Shown here: piece after piece, positions 37,045 to 50,358 of the stretch | Numbering within the stretch: position 1 is the first letter of the stretch | How the letters are laid out: each line of letters starts with the position of its first letter | From: Callipepla californica brunnescens | Lineage: Eukaryota > Chordata > Aves > Galliformes > Odontophoridae | Reading direction: 5' to 3' | DNA length: 64,000 nt | NCBI GenBank assembly: GCA_023055505.1 | Contig: JALIRH010000006.1 | Location: forward strand, 27,563,105-27,627,104 | Position numbers and translations under genes: made by a program | Notes under the pieces: generated by a model | The model's database searches: none | The model's input: the letters and a program-made list of their open reading frames with translations, nothing else | Told to the model about the DNA's origin: nothing

Positions 37045-40000
37045 TAAACAATTGTATGATTTGCTATGATTCACATCAGTCAAACTGTGAACATTTAACA
37101 CTGACAATGTACCTCTCAAGGTCACATTGGACCTGGCACCAGATGACTTTTCACAGCAGCACTAGAGAAGTGCTCCTGGTGGATGAGGAACTGTTGGATG
37201 TGCAGCAGCACAGCATGTCATGGGCAGAAGGAACTGCTCCCATCCCCAGCCACCTGCCCCACCCATTAGATGGATGTTCATTTGCACAAAGCAAGGACAT
37301 CTGATCTGCCCTTGCCTCATTCCCAAACCATGCTGCTGCATGCTTTTCCAGGCTCTGATACTATCATCAGCCAACGTTCGGCCTCATTCTGAGAGGCCTC
37401 CTGTCTTCCCAAAAAGAAGGCAATGATAGCTCTCCCAGAAAAATTTCCTCAGACTATATTCCTTTCCTCTCAGTCACATCCACAAAGCACCAAAATGTCC
37501 ATCAGTCTCTGGCCTTTGATTGTTCTTTCCTGCTGCCCTTTTCTAGCTTTTATTCAACCACTATCATGTCTGCACATGGCTCCCTCCCCATTCTTTTATT
37601 CACTCCCAGGAGCAGCATCAACATAGGATTCCCCAGCAGTCTTCCTTGGATTACCACCTTTCTCCTCCTTCAAAATGTCTCCTCCTTCTGGACTCTCAAG
37701 CAACCTGACACAGTGACACCTTTGGAAAAGACAGAAAGAAACAGCGTGATACCACTTGGCAGTAGCTGATATCACACTGGACACATAGGGGTTTCTCTGG
37801 ACACTGGTGCAGATTCTCTTCTGACCCTATTCTCTATCCCACACCACATTCCATCACCACCAGACAGCAGAGCACAGACTCCCTGAACACTGCCAACACC
37901 TACAGTGATGCCCAAGAAACACCAAAGCTCTTCCATATCTCTGATCCTCACCTCTCTTCCCTCATACCTGGCTCAGACTCCTTCCTGACTTTCATAGCTT
38001 TGTACAAGTTATGGAGCTTTACTCATATTCATATTCTTTTTCTGTATAAACTCGAGTTCTCACCTAACTAAACCCTTCCTCTTCATTCAAGAAAGCATTT
38101 TTACAGCTGTATCTCTCAGTTAAACTAAGTCATTCCAGTAATAACTTCTTAAACCTGTTTGCTTTGCCATTCCCATCCTGCTGGCCATTTGCTGTTTGAC
38201 CTGAACTTTGACAGGTAAGGAGATGTCACAGCTGAAGAAGAGACATGCTCTGGAATTCATCAGCTGTCAGAGAGCATTTGAGCAAAGGAAGGATAAAATA
38301 AGATGTGTGAACAAATGACCAGGTCTTACCTCCCTAATAGAACCCTGTGGAGAGGGTTACAATATCCAAGTACTCCAGGGAAATAATTAACGATCCTTCC
38401 TTCAGTTCAGTCATGTTTCAAGAAGCAATCGCCTGAGTTACTAAGTGCTTGAGACTGCCTCTGTAATTGCAATGATTTATTTTATGCGTTATCCTAAGTA
38501 CAGCACTAGGTCAGGAGGACTTGTGCCTTACAGATGCCTTGAATTTTAACACAGCCATAGGAGGATTAAGAGAATGCAGTCTGAAAGACAGAGACCACAA
38601 TAGTTCAACTGGAAACAGAAAAAAAGTCTATAAAATCTCCAGTATCAGAAATACTAGGCTTCTGTTAGGCTTTTAATAAAATTAATCATATTTTCAGGTG
38701 ATTTGAAACAGAAGTGGTTTATGTTTTCCTCTGATCCCTTGAAATGCAAGTGATCATAATCTAATGTTCTTAAAGATTAATTAGGATTTCTTTTCCAGTA
38801 CTAGTAATGAATGTGTAACTATTCACAAAAGGCAAAGAAGCAAAGAAAAGCTTTTCTACCTGTCTTATGCCCCAGTTTGTTCCAGAGGAAAATCTTCCTC
38901 TCCAAAGCTCAATTCTTCTCCATCACCTTAGGTTTGTGGTGGAGCCATAGGCTCCTGGGCAGTTGTGTGGCATACGGGTACAACCTTGCTCACAGCTGCC
39001 CACCTGCCCTAGCAAGACAATGCTGTGCCAAATAATATTTTATGAGGACACACCTCCATATCGAATGATCTAGCATAGAAGTCACTTTTGAGCACCCACT
39101 CTCTGGTCCCTTTACTTTTAGCTGCATAAGGCTCCAATGCTATAGAAGGACGTTGCTAGGATAATGAAAATTGAAAACACTGTCATCACCAGAACTTTCA
39201 GGCTGCTTGGAGACCTTGAAGGCAATTCCCCTTTGCCCCTATAAATTGTGCCCCCGTGATCAGTGTCGCAAAAGTGCTGCTAACCTGCAGTGCTATTTTG
39301 CCAACTGCCGTACCTCAAGGTTAGCAGTGCAGAGAACATGAAGCTAATTTTCAAGGTCAAAATAAAAAACACGTTGAGGATAGTCCACAGTAACTTTGTC
39401 TCATTTGGTATTCAGGATGCATTCTTTCTGAATATCACATCACAAAATCAGTGCCAATTCATCAGGTTTTAAGCTTTGTCTCATTAAAAATTAGACTATG
39501 CTTTAAGTAAAATACAGTTTTTTTAATTTGATCTGATTAAGATGTTTCTGTACAGCACGAGCTAAGCCTCTAATTATCTATATCTCTATATTATCTCAAT
39601 TGTTATTTAAATATAAGCAAATTCATAACAATCCATTTTGATGGAAAACATTCATGTACTAAAAAGGGGTAAAGCAATAAAAGTCGAGATGCAGAATGTC
39701 AAGCTGCTAGGGTCTAAAAATGAAAATGTTTCCCTGCCCTGAGTGTGTCAAGAAAGTAAGAGCTCCCACGACATTTGGCAGCAATTTCCCATGATGAAGC
39801 AACTTTCTGTGGCTTTCATTTTTATAAAAGCTCCAGACAATCTAGAGTTAGCTCCTTGCCCTTAACAAGGCAATACAGATGAAGTTCATTAAACATACTG
39901 TCCAAGGTAGCAAAGGGAAGTTTTGCTATAGCAAGCACTTAGCGTGCATGTGGAAAAGCAGAAGGGGGAAAAAAAAATAACATAGAAAGGATTGGAACAA

Positions 40001-43000
40001 ATTATTTGCTATAAAAGCAAAAATGATAAGGACATTTTGATATTATGTTTTGTGCTGCATTAGCAAAATGACCGTGAAGACTCCATACCATGGTAAAAAC
40101 TATTAGATATTAATCAATAGGATTTTTTTTTAGCAGGCTGGGCACCCAGCTATTCAACACAGATCTTTTCCATGCATGAGAGCACTGAATACAGGAAACC
40201 TCAGCTTTAGTGAATTGCAAGGAAACAGCAAATGCCTAAGAGATTATAGTTAATTTTCACAGTATCATGGTAAGGCAGGTCTTACAGCTTGTTGATATAT
40301 CTGCTGGATTGCTAAACCTTCATCTCTTCTTACAGCAGGTAAGGCATTCTTTTCTACCATTCTACTGTAATTAAATGATTAAACTGGCTTTTTTTTTTTT
40401 TTTTTAACCATTTCAACTTTTATGGGATCCTTACAGCATACTGAATGAACATCAGACAAATTAAAAAGTAATAGTGTTTTACAACAACATATATTTGCAC
40501 AATTTACTTCATAGCCTTTGTCTAGTGCAAATATTTACTATTTTCATGTCACTGCAATGAAAACAGTAGATGTCAATTGATTAACAGGTAAATATTAACC
40601 AGCAAGCATTGTAAGAGCATTATATTAAAGATATATATTATATTCAAGCATTATAATAGTAGCAGACAGGGAAAATAGTGACGATGAACTGTACCCTTCT
40701 TCCCTGCACAGTAGAAATGTAACTGTTGTAACAGGGAAGGGATAGCAGTATCCGTATGAATATACCACTGTGCCTGTAACAACTGAGGGTGGGAGAGGGA
40801 GCAGAGAAGTTCCTGGAAGCATACAGCCACCCAGTGCAAGAACAGAGCAATTCCCTTCTGCAGATAGCTATGAATCCCACACGACTTAGCACAGATACCC
40901 ACTGCTCTGCTATGCAACGGGAGCATTCGGTGCTGGCATAGCTTCCTGCAAGGAAATGTCCAAAATGAAATAAAAGAGATTGACTTTTAGAGGTGTCCTG
41001 CATTGAAGGCTGTCCTCTGAAAAAAATAACCAAGGTCACTGATGCACCTGATCTGTCAGTCCCCACCTAATGCCCAGGCTCCATCACCAGCCCTTAGTCT
41101 TTGGGGAGACAGCTACAGCCTGCATGTCTCTCTCCACCAACGGGCACCAGATGGAGTGGTGCAGAGAAGGTGACACAGCCCCAATGGCCCTGAGAAAGGG
41201 GCACAGAAGTCTGTACAGGGCTCAGACGCGATTCCTGAGATTCAGGCTCAGCTTTGAAACACTAAAAAAGAGACTGAAAATTTTCAGAAACTGATAGAGG
41301 AAAAACTGATACAATCTGAAGAGATGTAGAGGAGAGGGGTGTCGGCACAGATGGATCGTCAGCAGAAAGCAGCTTCTTTATGTTACCAGCTGAGACTGTG
41401 TGCAAATGGCTGGTTATTTCTCCAACATGGAAAAAGGTTTCATAAGTACTCCGTGTAGGCGATCAGCTTTGCTGTTGGCAGGCTTTCCAATCTACTTCAT
41501 GAATAAGCACATTCAGCATGAGCACACATTGGCACTTATCTCTACAGAAGAGAGAACTGGGGGACCACGAGTACCCTGAGCTTCTTGGTGAATCTTAATG
41601 AAACCCTGGGAAAGGCCCCAGATGCAGGATGCCATCACCTGGGTTCTGAGTAGGGCACTGCTCAAACTTATCCAGAAAACCTTCTGATGGCAGCAATAAA
41701 GCAGACAGGATAGTTCTCACCCCACCCAGACCTGATGAGACTCAACTTCTGTGGGGTATGGTAGTAAAGGACTTAATGAAAAGAGAGGTTTGGTTAGAAG
41801 CTACACATTTCTTTTACACAGGTCCATCAGATTTAGGAAGCCAAAAATAAATCAATATAGTGTAACAATTATCTCGCTATAGGTACTGTGTATGGACTGA
41901 CAATTTAGACAGACTGAATCAATGTGTTGATTCAACTTGCACGCAGGGAGACAAAGCCAGAGTGTCAGTATAGGTTTTAGCTGTGTGCCATTCACACAAG
42001 GAAATCTAGGCCTGAATGTGGTAGTTCTATAGTTCCAAACCTAAACAACAAGGCTTTGCATGTGAGAATTGAAATCCTGACCCTTTCTCAGTGCAGCCAG
42101 CTCTGAGTTGCCTTCCCCTCACCATAACAACATCAATTCTACTAGCTTGCTAAATATGGTCAAACAGCATATTTGGCAAACACTTCATTTAACTGTTGTA
42201 GTTGTATCCACAGGTACATTTTTAAAGTTTCTGTGGTGAAAGATCCCCTATTTGCAACATCAAAACTGTTTGCTCAAAAGGCCTAAACTTAAATTATGTC
42301 AATGTAAAAATGGAAGAGAGAGTGCAATGTTTCAACCACACCAAGAGGGCAATGCATATTTGAAATTGGTGGTAGTTTCCCACATTAAAGAAGAGCAAGT
42401 TCTTATTGTTTCCTCCCAGCCCTGGGCTAAGCCGAAGTGCTGCTCCAGATAAAGCCCGTCCAGGTCTGCTCCCATCATCTACCAGAGAAAATGGAGAATT
42501 AAGGGCTGCTGCTCTCTGTTTGCTGCTGCAGGTGACACAGTGTCAGCCAGACTTGCAGGGGACAGAGCTGATGCACAAGACAGCTGAAACAGGGATTCGG
42601 GCTGTATGTCTTTCCCTTGACCAAATGTGGCTGGGTAATTCAGCACTATGCCATCCTCAGGGCTTACTCCGATACAGAGCTCAGAAATCCATCTGAGATT
42701 TGCTCTCCAGCAAGCTGATAAAGGAAATACCATGCTCTGTTAGTGATCTTCCTGAGTTAGGTCACTATTATTTTTCAATGAACCAAATGAGTTTTTTTTC
42801 CTTCAACCAGCACCACCTGCTGCTCCCACACATCAGAGCGTTCTCTGCTCCACACAGTGACAAAAAAGCTGGGAACGGCATGCCACATGCTATCAGAAAG
42901 CATATTTGAGGACAGCCACAAGGTCACTGCTAATTTTCAATCCTGTTTCATGCTTCCATGTGAAACATCTAATTAAAACTTTTCACCGAGTAGTTAAGAT

Positions 43001-44295
43001 GAAATTCATGCATATGCACTTGAGATGTTATTTTCACATGCTGTGAATTAGAATATAGAAGGTGCTGCACACAGCAGTAGGAACGCTAATCGAGGAAGGA
43101 AAGGGGAATACCAGCTTTGATTTAGAGGAGGACAGTCAGCAAAAATCCCCTAATCGCCTGGGTTTTCATTCCTCTGCTCTTTGAGCTGCCACACGCAACC
43201 AAGAAAAATGAACGCAAGTGGTGTATTAACTGCTACCAAATCAGCATTCTCCACAGGTGGCTGTGTGCCAAGCACATCTTGCAAAATGCCACCACCTTCC
43301 GAGGCTACAGCATGACAGAAGCATTAGACCCCAAGGGCTATACCCTGCTCTTACCGAATAATACCTATTAACATCAGCAGGAGCTGAACTAAGCTTTAAA
43401 ATGCAGGCAGGCACAGTGAGTGACAGAATGGCCATAGTAGAAACGCAAGGTCGAGTTGTCTTTCTTTTCTTGCTGTGGCAGAGGCTTCGACAACATAGGC
43501 GAATGCCACATACTCTGCAGCTATCCTTTTTCCAGAAGGCCCACACTGCAAATCAACTGACTCTGTCAGAATGGAAACAGCTGAACAAAAAGGAAAGGTG
43601 GAATCTTTACAGTCCCCCACTCCAGGTGATCTTGCCTGCAGGAGCAAATGCTGACAAATGCTGGTGACATTTATTTCAGTGAGGACCTGTCACAGCCCAT
43701 CAGATGTCAGCAGAAAGGTAAGCTGCCCTGGTAGCTGGGGTCATGATGTCAGCACAGCAATCCAAGGAGATCCCACCTGATGCAGGGCATCCTGTCACAG
43801 GAACACACTGTCTATTGCAAGGGCAGCTCTTATCACAGAATGTGCTCGAAACAGGAGCAAACTGACTCATACAGGCATTGTCGGTCTGCAGGAAACATGG
43901 TCATCTGTTTAACAACACGAGTCTCCTTCATTACTGGCCCAAATCTACACTTCAATGAAGCTGCAGGTCCTTCTTAAATATATTTGTGAGAATGTGAGGA
44001 AAAAGAAAGAAAAAAGAAGAAAAGGAAAAAAAAAAAAAAGAGTTCTTTTAAACGACTGTGATCCATGGACAGGCTACCAAATCTCAGACACCCTCTAGAG
44101 AGGAGGATGTGGTATACAGCCATCTAGCTTGGTAACATCTTTCCAGATACCTCTACTGCTTAATCTCAGCCAGGTCCACACTGTAAGCCACAGCCAGATG
44201 TCCTTGATTGGTTTCAATTCCAAAAGAAAAGGGAGTAAAGCAAGGAATGACTCAAATACCCTGCATCACTGGCAGGTGGAGGTCAAACTGCACAA

Positions 44296-44345
44296 GTTGC
44301 TCCAAAAGTAATTACTCCTATTTATTTCCATGAGGCTACATATTA
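44296..44345. mobile_element. Galluhop mariner terminal fragment
   Basis: gttgctccaaaagtaattac, then ctcctatttatttccatg. This is the inverted form of the right end of the element at 54012-54504. Only about 45 bp of terminus is recognisable and the other end was not found nearby. Confidence 0.75.
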
Positions 44346-47300
44346 AACAACAAATGGGGTCAAAAATAAAATCCAGGCGTTTGGACTCTAACGTTCAGTT
44401 TTAGCCTGTTGCTAAACTTGCCCTAAACTGTTACCACTTGCCTTTTTTACCCCCTCTACTCCATTAGCTAAGCTATTGTCACATGCAGGAATGAGTCATT
44501 GCCCCACACCAAAGAAAGCCCAGCAGGCAAAATGCGCATGTGGAATTTCCTTCCATACAAAGTCGTTTAATGTTACAGAATAAATCAAAGAGTAGCAAAT
44601 TGGGCTTTCTTTTCTTTTAAACACTAGGCCAAGCATCTGGAGGAAAGAAAGTATTATGGGAATACAGAACTTGACTCAAAGGAAAAGAGTGAGTTCTGCA
44701 GTATCCTGCACGTGCTTCTAAACTGCAGTCACAGCACGTGCTGTGAGCACAGGAATGACTTGATTCAATTGTATTTTTACAGGAATAAAGACTTTACCAT
44801 CTCACTGCCATTTTGCACAGCTGGTAATAGAGCATTCTTCTCCAAACCTTGGGACACATTAAATAGATTCAGAACAAATAGTAAAAACTCTTAAAAATTA
44901 TTAAAAGGAAAAAAGTATTTTCTTTTACCATAAGTGTTTCAAGAGGTTGAAACAGCTTTTCCAAGCAGCCAAACAATCCCAAATCTACATCTGAGCTGGA
45001 GACCATTTCCTTATCTCTGTTCAACTTCTTCCATTTCAAAAAGATGCCTGTGCCTGTACCTCACTGAAAAAAAACCTAGGACCTGCAGAAGCCTTTTCTT
45101 CCTGAAAGATAAAGAGGTTGGCTTACCCAGAGCAGCTGATCACCTAGGGCTACGTATTCATTCCAGCACATGAAAGATCAGCCTTTGGGAACATGGCACT
45201 CTCCGGAACATGACAGAACTAATCTCAGTCTCTGTAGTCCCTCATTCAGGCCAGAAACTTGAACTTCAGATTACCTCCGCAGTACACATGCACCTTCCTC
45301 TTAATTACTTATGCTTTAATTGACACAGAGTAATAAACTGACAGTCTCACTGATAGACTCATTTTTTTCTTGGCTTGTAGTTGAAGACTATAAAGTCAAA
45401 ACTGCAATCATCTTACCCTGGTGTAGTTGACTGGTTAATATTGCAGGACCTAATAGACAAAGGGAAACAGCTTAATTTCTTCTGCTCCAATGACCCTGTA
45501 CCATCTCACGTCTATCCAAGCCACAAAAGTTTCCATTAATGCTGTCCGTGCTATTGCTGTTATGTGCTTGAGTCACATTTATGCTGCAGATACAAAGCAG
45601 CTTCTGATATAATAGGAGGGAACTAAAAGCAGAGAATCTGCTCTCAAGGCACCCCATAGATCCATCCCAGCCACAGCAGAGAGAATAAATGAGTTTTGTA
45701 AGAAGTGAAGCACAGATTTCAGTCACCAACTGCATCCAGACATCATTGAAAATCATTTGTTTTAAAGAATATTTTTCCATCAGCACCCCAATTACTGACA
45801 ATCTAAGCAATACATCAGTGCGAGGCTGTTTGTCGGTAACAAATACCACAGCTCTGGGCATGTCCTGACACTCGTTCTTGTCTCTGTGTGTGCAAGCGTC
45901 CCCTCATTAGATAGGTGCACCCTAAAATAGCCTTGATGTCTCAGGGCTGGAATTTCCTCAAGAAATTCCTCAGTCGTGAGTAATCTATACAACCCCAGGC
46001 TCTAAATCGTTAATCTTCTTTTGTAAGCCTTTTCACAGCCTCAGCCCGACCACAAACCTGCTTCAGTGAGCAAACCATCCGTCTCCTTAATGAGAACACT
46101 GATTACAGAAGTTAGTAGCCAGTAAATTAAGAAAACTGTTCTTAAATACCTGCTGTCCTTCAGAAAGCATACCTCCCCTGCTATGATATAGCTCTTTCAT
46201 CTTGAATTAGCTAAATCATAGCACTGATGCTTCCAAGCTCCAGATATGTTCATGCTTTTAAACAGTATGTAACTCTTATTAATACATACATTAATCTGTA
46301 AAGGGATTACAAGGTGGATTTGGGAAACAGTTCCCTACTGATGCACTGAAGTGTTGAAATAGCCCCAGACTAGAATATAATTTATGCAACTGAATAAATG
46401 AATTTGCATTCTTCCAGCAGTCTCTACGCATCAGAGGATCTTAAATTTCCTTTGAATATTAGTGATAATTTGTAGAAAACTTTTTCACCTCATCCGATTA
46501 GGAAAAAACAGTATAAACTAAGAGAATCTTTTCCTCCTATTGCTGAGACAAAAAGGCATTTGAGTTCTTTTACCATTTTTATAAAACAGTGACTCAACAA
46601 ACATATGGGAATCTCTTACTAGGTGCAACATTTCACTGAAATAGTAACTACAAATACTGCACAAACAACATCAAGTCTCTTACACAGACATCATTTAATG
46701 CTTAAAAAACATTCCAGAAAAATACTGGTGTAGCACAAATATGCCTCAAATGCATCTCGAATGTGCGTTTGAGCAAAAAGAGCAAAGGCAAATTACTTCA
46801 AATAGCTTTATGTACAGAGCTTGCTATCTATAAATGATGCTAAGCAAACTTTTAAAAACAGTAGACACTCTTTACAGCCAAATATTTAAACATCATTTTT
46901 TCATCTATTTTCTGTCAAAGCAATTGTTTTAAAGGACTGAAATATTTAAATAACATAAAAATACAAATACTCAGTTTTACACTTCCCTAGGCTTATGAGC
47001 ACAGCTTGCTTGTAATGATAAATTTTTTTAAGTTATTTTTAATCTAGACAACATTTGAAAATGAAGTAACTTCTGTGCACCTTAGATAACCATTTTCTTT
47101 TACTTAATTGTCAGTATGTATTTACCTTGTAGGAGTGAGACAGCTTAGATAATAAGCCAATCTGCCTATTTAGAAGCTTATTTACTACCATTTACTCTTT
47201 AGCAAAACTGAAGTTAAGGAAGTCTAACACATATGGCAGGTTCAGCGCCTTAATTAAGAACTTTATTGTAACACATTTAGAAGTGAGAATGGGAAAAAAC

Positions 47301-50232
47301 ACTATAATTCAGTTCTGTTTCTTTTTCCCTCGACAAGTCTGTAAGCATTATTACTGTTGGAGCATTTTGCAAACAGTACATTCACCAGAGAGGAGTTTGG
47401 CACTGTGCTGCAAAACTGCCTCAAATTCCAATCTAACTGTCTAACCTGTTCACAGCAAGCTTGCAGTGCCAGAAGCAAATAAGCAGGTGACATATGATAC
47501 AGCTTGTGAACAAAACTTTTTAAATTATAAGATTTTTTGAGAGCACTTTTTGAAGAAAAACATAAATCTGAAAAAAAAAAAAAATAGCATACAGGAAGCT
47601 TTAAACCAAAGAAGTATGGCTTTCTGACTTGGGTAATTAAGGATGAATTAAAAATGTATGCATGTACAAGATCAGTACATACACAGTCCGATTTTATGCC
47701 CTTCACACCACATCCAAACTCAAGGAATCCATTCTTTTTTACACCTTTGCTCCTAAATGAGCAGTATCCTCCAGCAAACCACCCAGCTGACATGTATTTC
47801 CTCTCTCTCAGACCATCTGCTTTTTCTCAGGAAAAAAAAAAAAAAAAATCTATTTCACTTCTTTCTGAACCAGAAACCCAAATTAATCCATGCTTTGCCT
47901 GCCCATTGTAGGCCATCGACCAGAGCCCCTAACATTACACCTTGAAGAAGGCAGACAGGTATTTCATCTGCCCCCAGACCTCTACAAAAAGGGATACCAG
48001 ACTCTCTTGACTCTCCACTTGCCCCATGTAAGTCAAGAAGCTCTGTCCTCAGAGTCAGGTGAGGCTGCTCATTAGACCAGGGTATCTTGGATACCCACAA
48101 CACTCAGAGAGCTAAAGATACAGACAAGTGAAATTTCTCTAAGCAGCTCATCACTCTATAAGGACACCACAACCTGAATTGAACATGTTCTTCCTCTAAC
48201 ATTTCAGTAGAACACAAGGGACTGGGCACTAAGTCAATGCCAATGAATCACTCCTGCAACAGTAGGATAGGAGGAAGGTTGAAATCCCACATATAGGCAG
48301 TGCTCACTGCTCAGCCTGCCCTTCAATAGCCTGCAACACTGCTCCTCAGAGAGAGAGGGAACAGCTGCAGACAGGAGAAGGCTGCCCAGAGCTGACTCCT
48401 GCCAGCACACACACGCCAGAGCAGTCTCAGATGGGAAGGGAGGAAGGGAGGGAAAGGAAGGGATGGAGCCTCACATCTTCCTGAACGTTCATGACCTGAG
48501 CTCCCACTGCCACCACCTTGCAAAGCATAGAGTTTCTTTTTTTTTTTTTTCTTTCCTTTTGAAAGCAAAGCACTTGAGTAAGCTAAATGGCGAAGCTTGT
48601 GGCACAGCTTGCCCACCTTCAGCTGTGCTTTCTTGGTGCCCGAGCCCAGTGAAAGCAATGAGCTTAACAAATAACCCACGCAAGAAATAAAGGGCACATG
48701 AGGAATGACCTGTCCTTTGCCTATAAGGGCTCTCAGGCAACTTTCATATTTCCTGGCACCTCCTAGGTCTAACAGCACACTGTTGTTTAAGGGCTGTAAC
48801 TGCTGCATTATACCACTCAGTTAGCTCCATAGAGTTCCTACTAAAAGCCATTCACCCCTAAATAGCAGCAATTGCAAAGTATCATACTTTTCAAATGAGA
48901 AGAAAAGCTGAGCACTTCTTTCCTTTCCATTTATAGAGCTGTGCTGTAATCTGCATAGCTGCAGAACTGCAGCTGACACTCTGCAGTGACTGGAGCAAGC
49001 AGCAAAAACACCACCAATTCTTTTGGGGTAACAGTCCATCTCTGCCCTATACCTCAGAGCCTGTAATCTTGCTTCAAAATCCCAAAACACAATTAGAAAC
49101 CTGTCCTTGATTAAAATCTTCTTTACTTAAGCTTCTAACCTTTTAATGGCACTTTGCTGATACGGTCTGTAGATATCTGGAAATTCTGCCAGCTGTCCAC
49201 AGCTAGTGCATCGGTGAGGAACAATTCAATCTCAGGGATCTGAGCCTAAGTACTCTTCTCTTTTGTGCACCCCTACCAATACAACTACATTTTTAACTAC
49301 ACAAGACCAGAATTTCTATGCTGGTGAATAGAAAGGTGCGAAGCTCTGAAGTATGATTTCGCTCTTTGCTTTTTCTTTGTGCAGTCTTACTGCAGTAAGA
49401 AGGAGCTTGTAGATGAGTTGAAAGTAATTATTTCCTAAATCATAGGTCTTTCTTCTGCTGTCCAGCGAGTAGAAAATGGAAGAAATTACATATATATTTC
49501 AGTAAGACACGTAAGGACAACGTAGGATTTTTGTTGTTTCTTAAAGTTATTTGCCCAGGATTCTTCAGTTGAATATGCAATCAGAATAGAAATTTTTACC
49601 AGGAGAATAAAATTAGAATACACTGTGCTATAAGCAGAGCAGTCTTATTTTAGCTCATTTTCAAATCCAGTTATTAACATTTGAATAAGTGCTTTCGGAA
49701 GCATTAAACAGAATAGTACTTTCTTCAGCGTAACTCTTGGTTGAAGGCACATATTTTTAAGAAATTTCTGAATTTCCCACCCTTTTAATTCACACTGAAA
49801 AGTAACAGTCAATACTTCCTTCCAGAGCAGCTAAGTAAATTTCTTTAGGACAATTTAAATTGAATACTTTAAGCACTCATATACCTTATCCATTCTGTTG
49901 ATACATCCTAAAAAAAAATAAAATAAAATAACGTTTCAAATTCACTAGCAGCAGTTTGATGGAAAGCATTGTGAAATAACCTGCTACTTCATCATGCACA
50001 AGATATTTAGAATTCTTACAGACTTAAAGACAAGATAATAATTTAAATGTGTAGACAATTATTGAATTCATGCACTTCAGAGAAACATAAATGGCAGAAG
50101 AGAACTGCTACAACTTCATGACTAATGCGTGTCCTGAAATCTGACCATTAAGCTCCGCTACTTTGGCTTCCTAACCTAAATCTCCCTCCCTACCATGAAC
50201 AAACAAGAAAACCCAAACAAGAAACATCTTAC

Positions 50233-50358
50233 TTGTTCAGTCTTCTCTGGTAGTTTTCTATCCGCCTGCAAAAACTGGCAGTTTTCTCGTGCCAGCTTCT
50301 GAACCAGCTCAATTCGTCCAATGTCATCTCTCTCCTGAAGCTTGCACAAAACCCCTGC
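50233..50358 (-). CDS. RAPGEF5: RAPGEF5 long-isoform exon encoding a degenerate cyclic-nucleotide-binding segment
   Basis: This 126-nt, 42-codon exon lies between an acceptor (tctttctcccacccttaag, ending at 50359) and a GTAAGA donor starting at 50232. It reads AGVLCKLQERDDIGRIELV and then KLARENCQFLQADRK. This aligns with the second CNB domain of Epac2 (GVVCTLHEGDDFGKLALV ... NCHFLRVDK). The loop that carries the PRAA phosphate-binding motif in true cAMP-binding domains is missing (about 7 residues shorter), so canonical cAMP binding is not expected. It begins and ends in phase 0. The neighbouring long-isoform exons (DEP and the rest of CNB) were not found in the window. Confidence 0.88.

Larger units (their letters stand above)
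27594..50232 (-). other. RAPGEF5 upstream intron (long isoform) between the CNB exon and the CpG-island exon
   Basis: The donor GTAAGA at 50232 starts this 22.6-kb stretch. Where it is next spliced is unresolved. It contains CR1 fragments (29924-30122, 34465-34580), a Galluhop end (44296-44345), poly(A)/(T) tracts, microsatellites and a perfect RFX X-box at 36776-36789. A small conserved exon could be hidden here, but I found none with both splice sites and recognisable protein. Confidence 0.7.
1..50358 (-). other. RAPGEF5: RAPGEF5 gene, partial span (both ends outside the window)
   Basis: RAPGEF5 encodes a GTP exchange factor for Rap-family small GTPases, related to Epac1/2 (RAPGEF3/4) but not activated by cAMP. 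Six exons are visible on the minus strand. Five of them (27197-26936, 4535-4457, 3445-3301, 1473-1376, 734-704) join with matching phases into one 205-codon frame that matches the N-terminal third of the vertebrate short isoform. A sixth exon at 50358-50233 belongs to a longer, Epac-like isoform. The remaining exons lie below coordinate 1 and include the ubiquitin-like/RA-like region and the CDC25 catalytic domain. Identification is by recognising conserved protein strings, not by a database search, but the exon order, phases and strings all agree. Confidence 0.97.

Noticed and set aside
47302..47793. Minus-strand open frame of 163 codons
   Set aside because: On the gene strand but without acceptor/donor limits or similarity to RAPGEF5 or any family. 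Low-complexity A/T tracts lie inside.
48323..48808. Minus-strand open frame of 161 codons
   Set aside because: It contains a poly-lysine run from a poly(T) tract, has no domain, and no splice structure.
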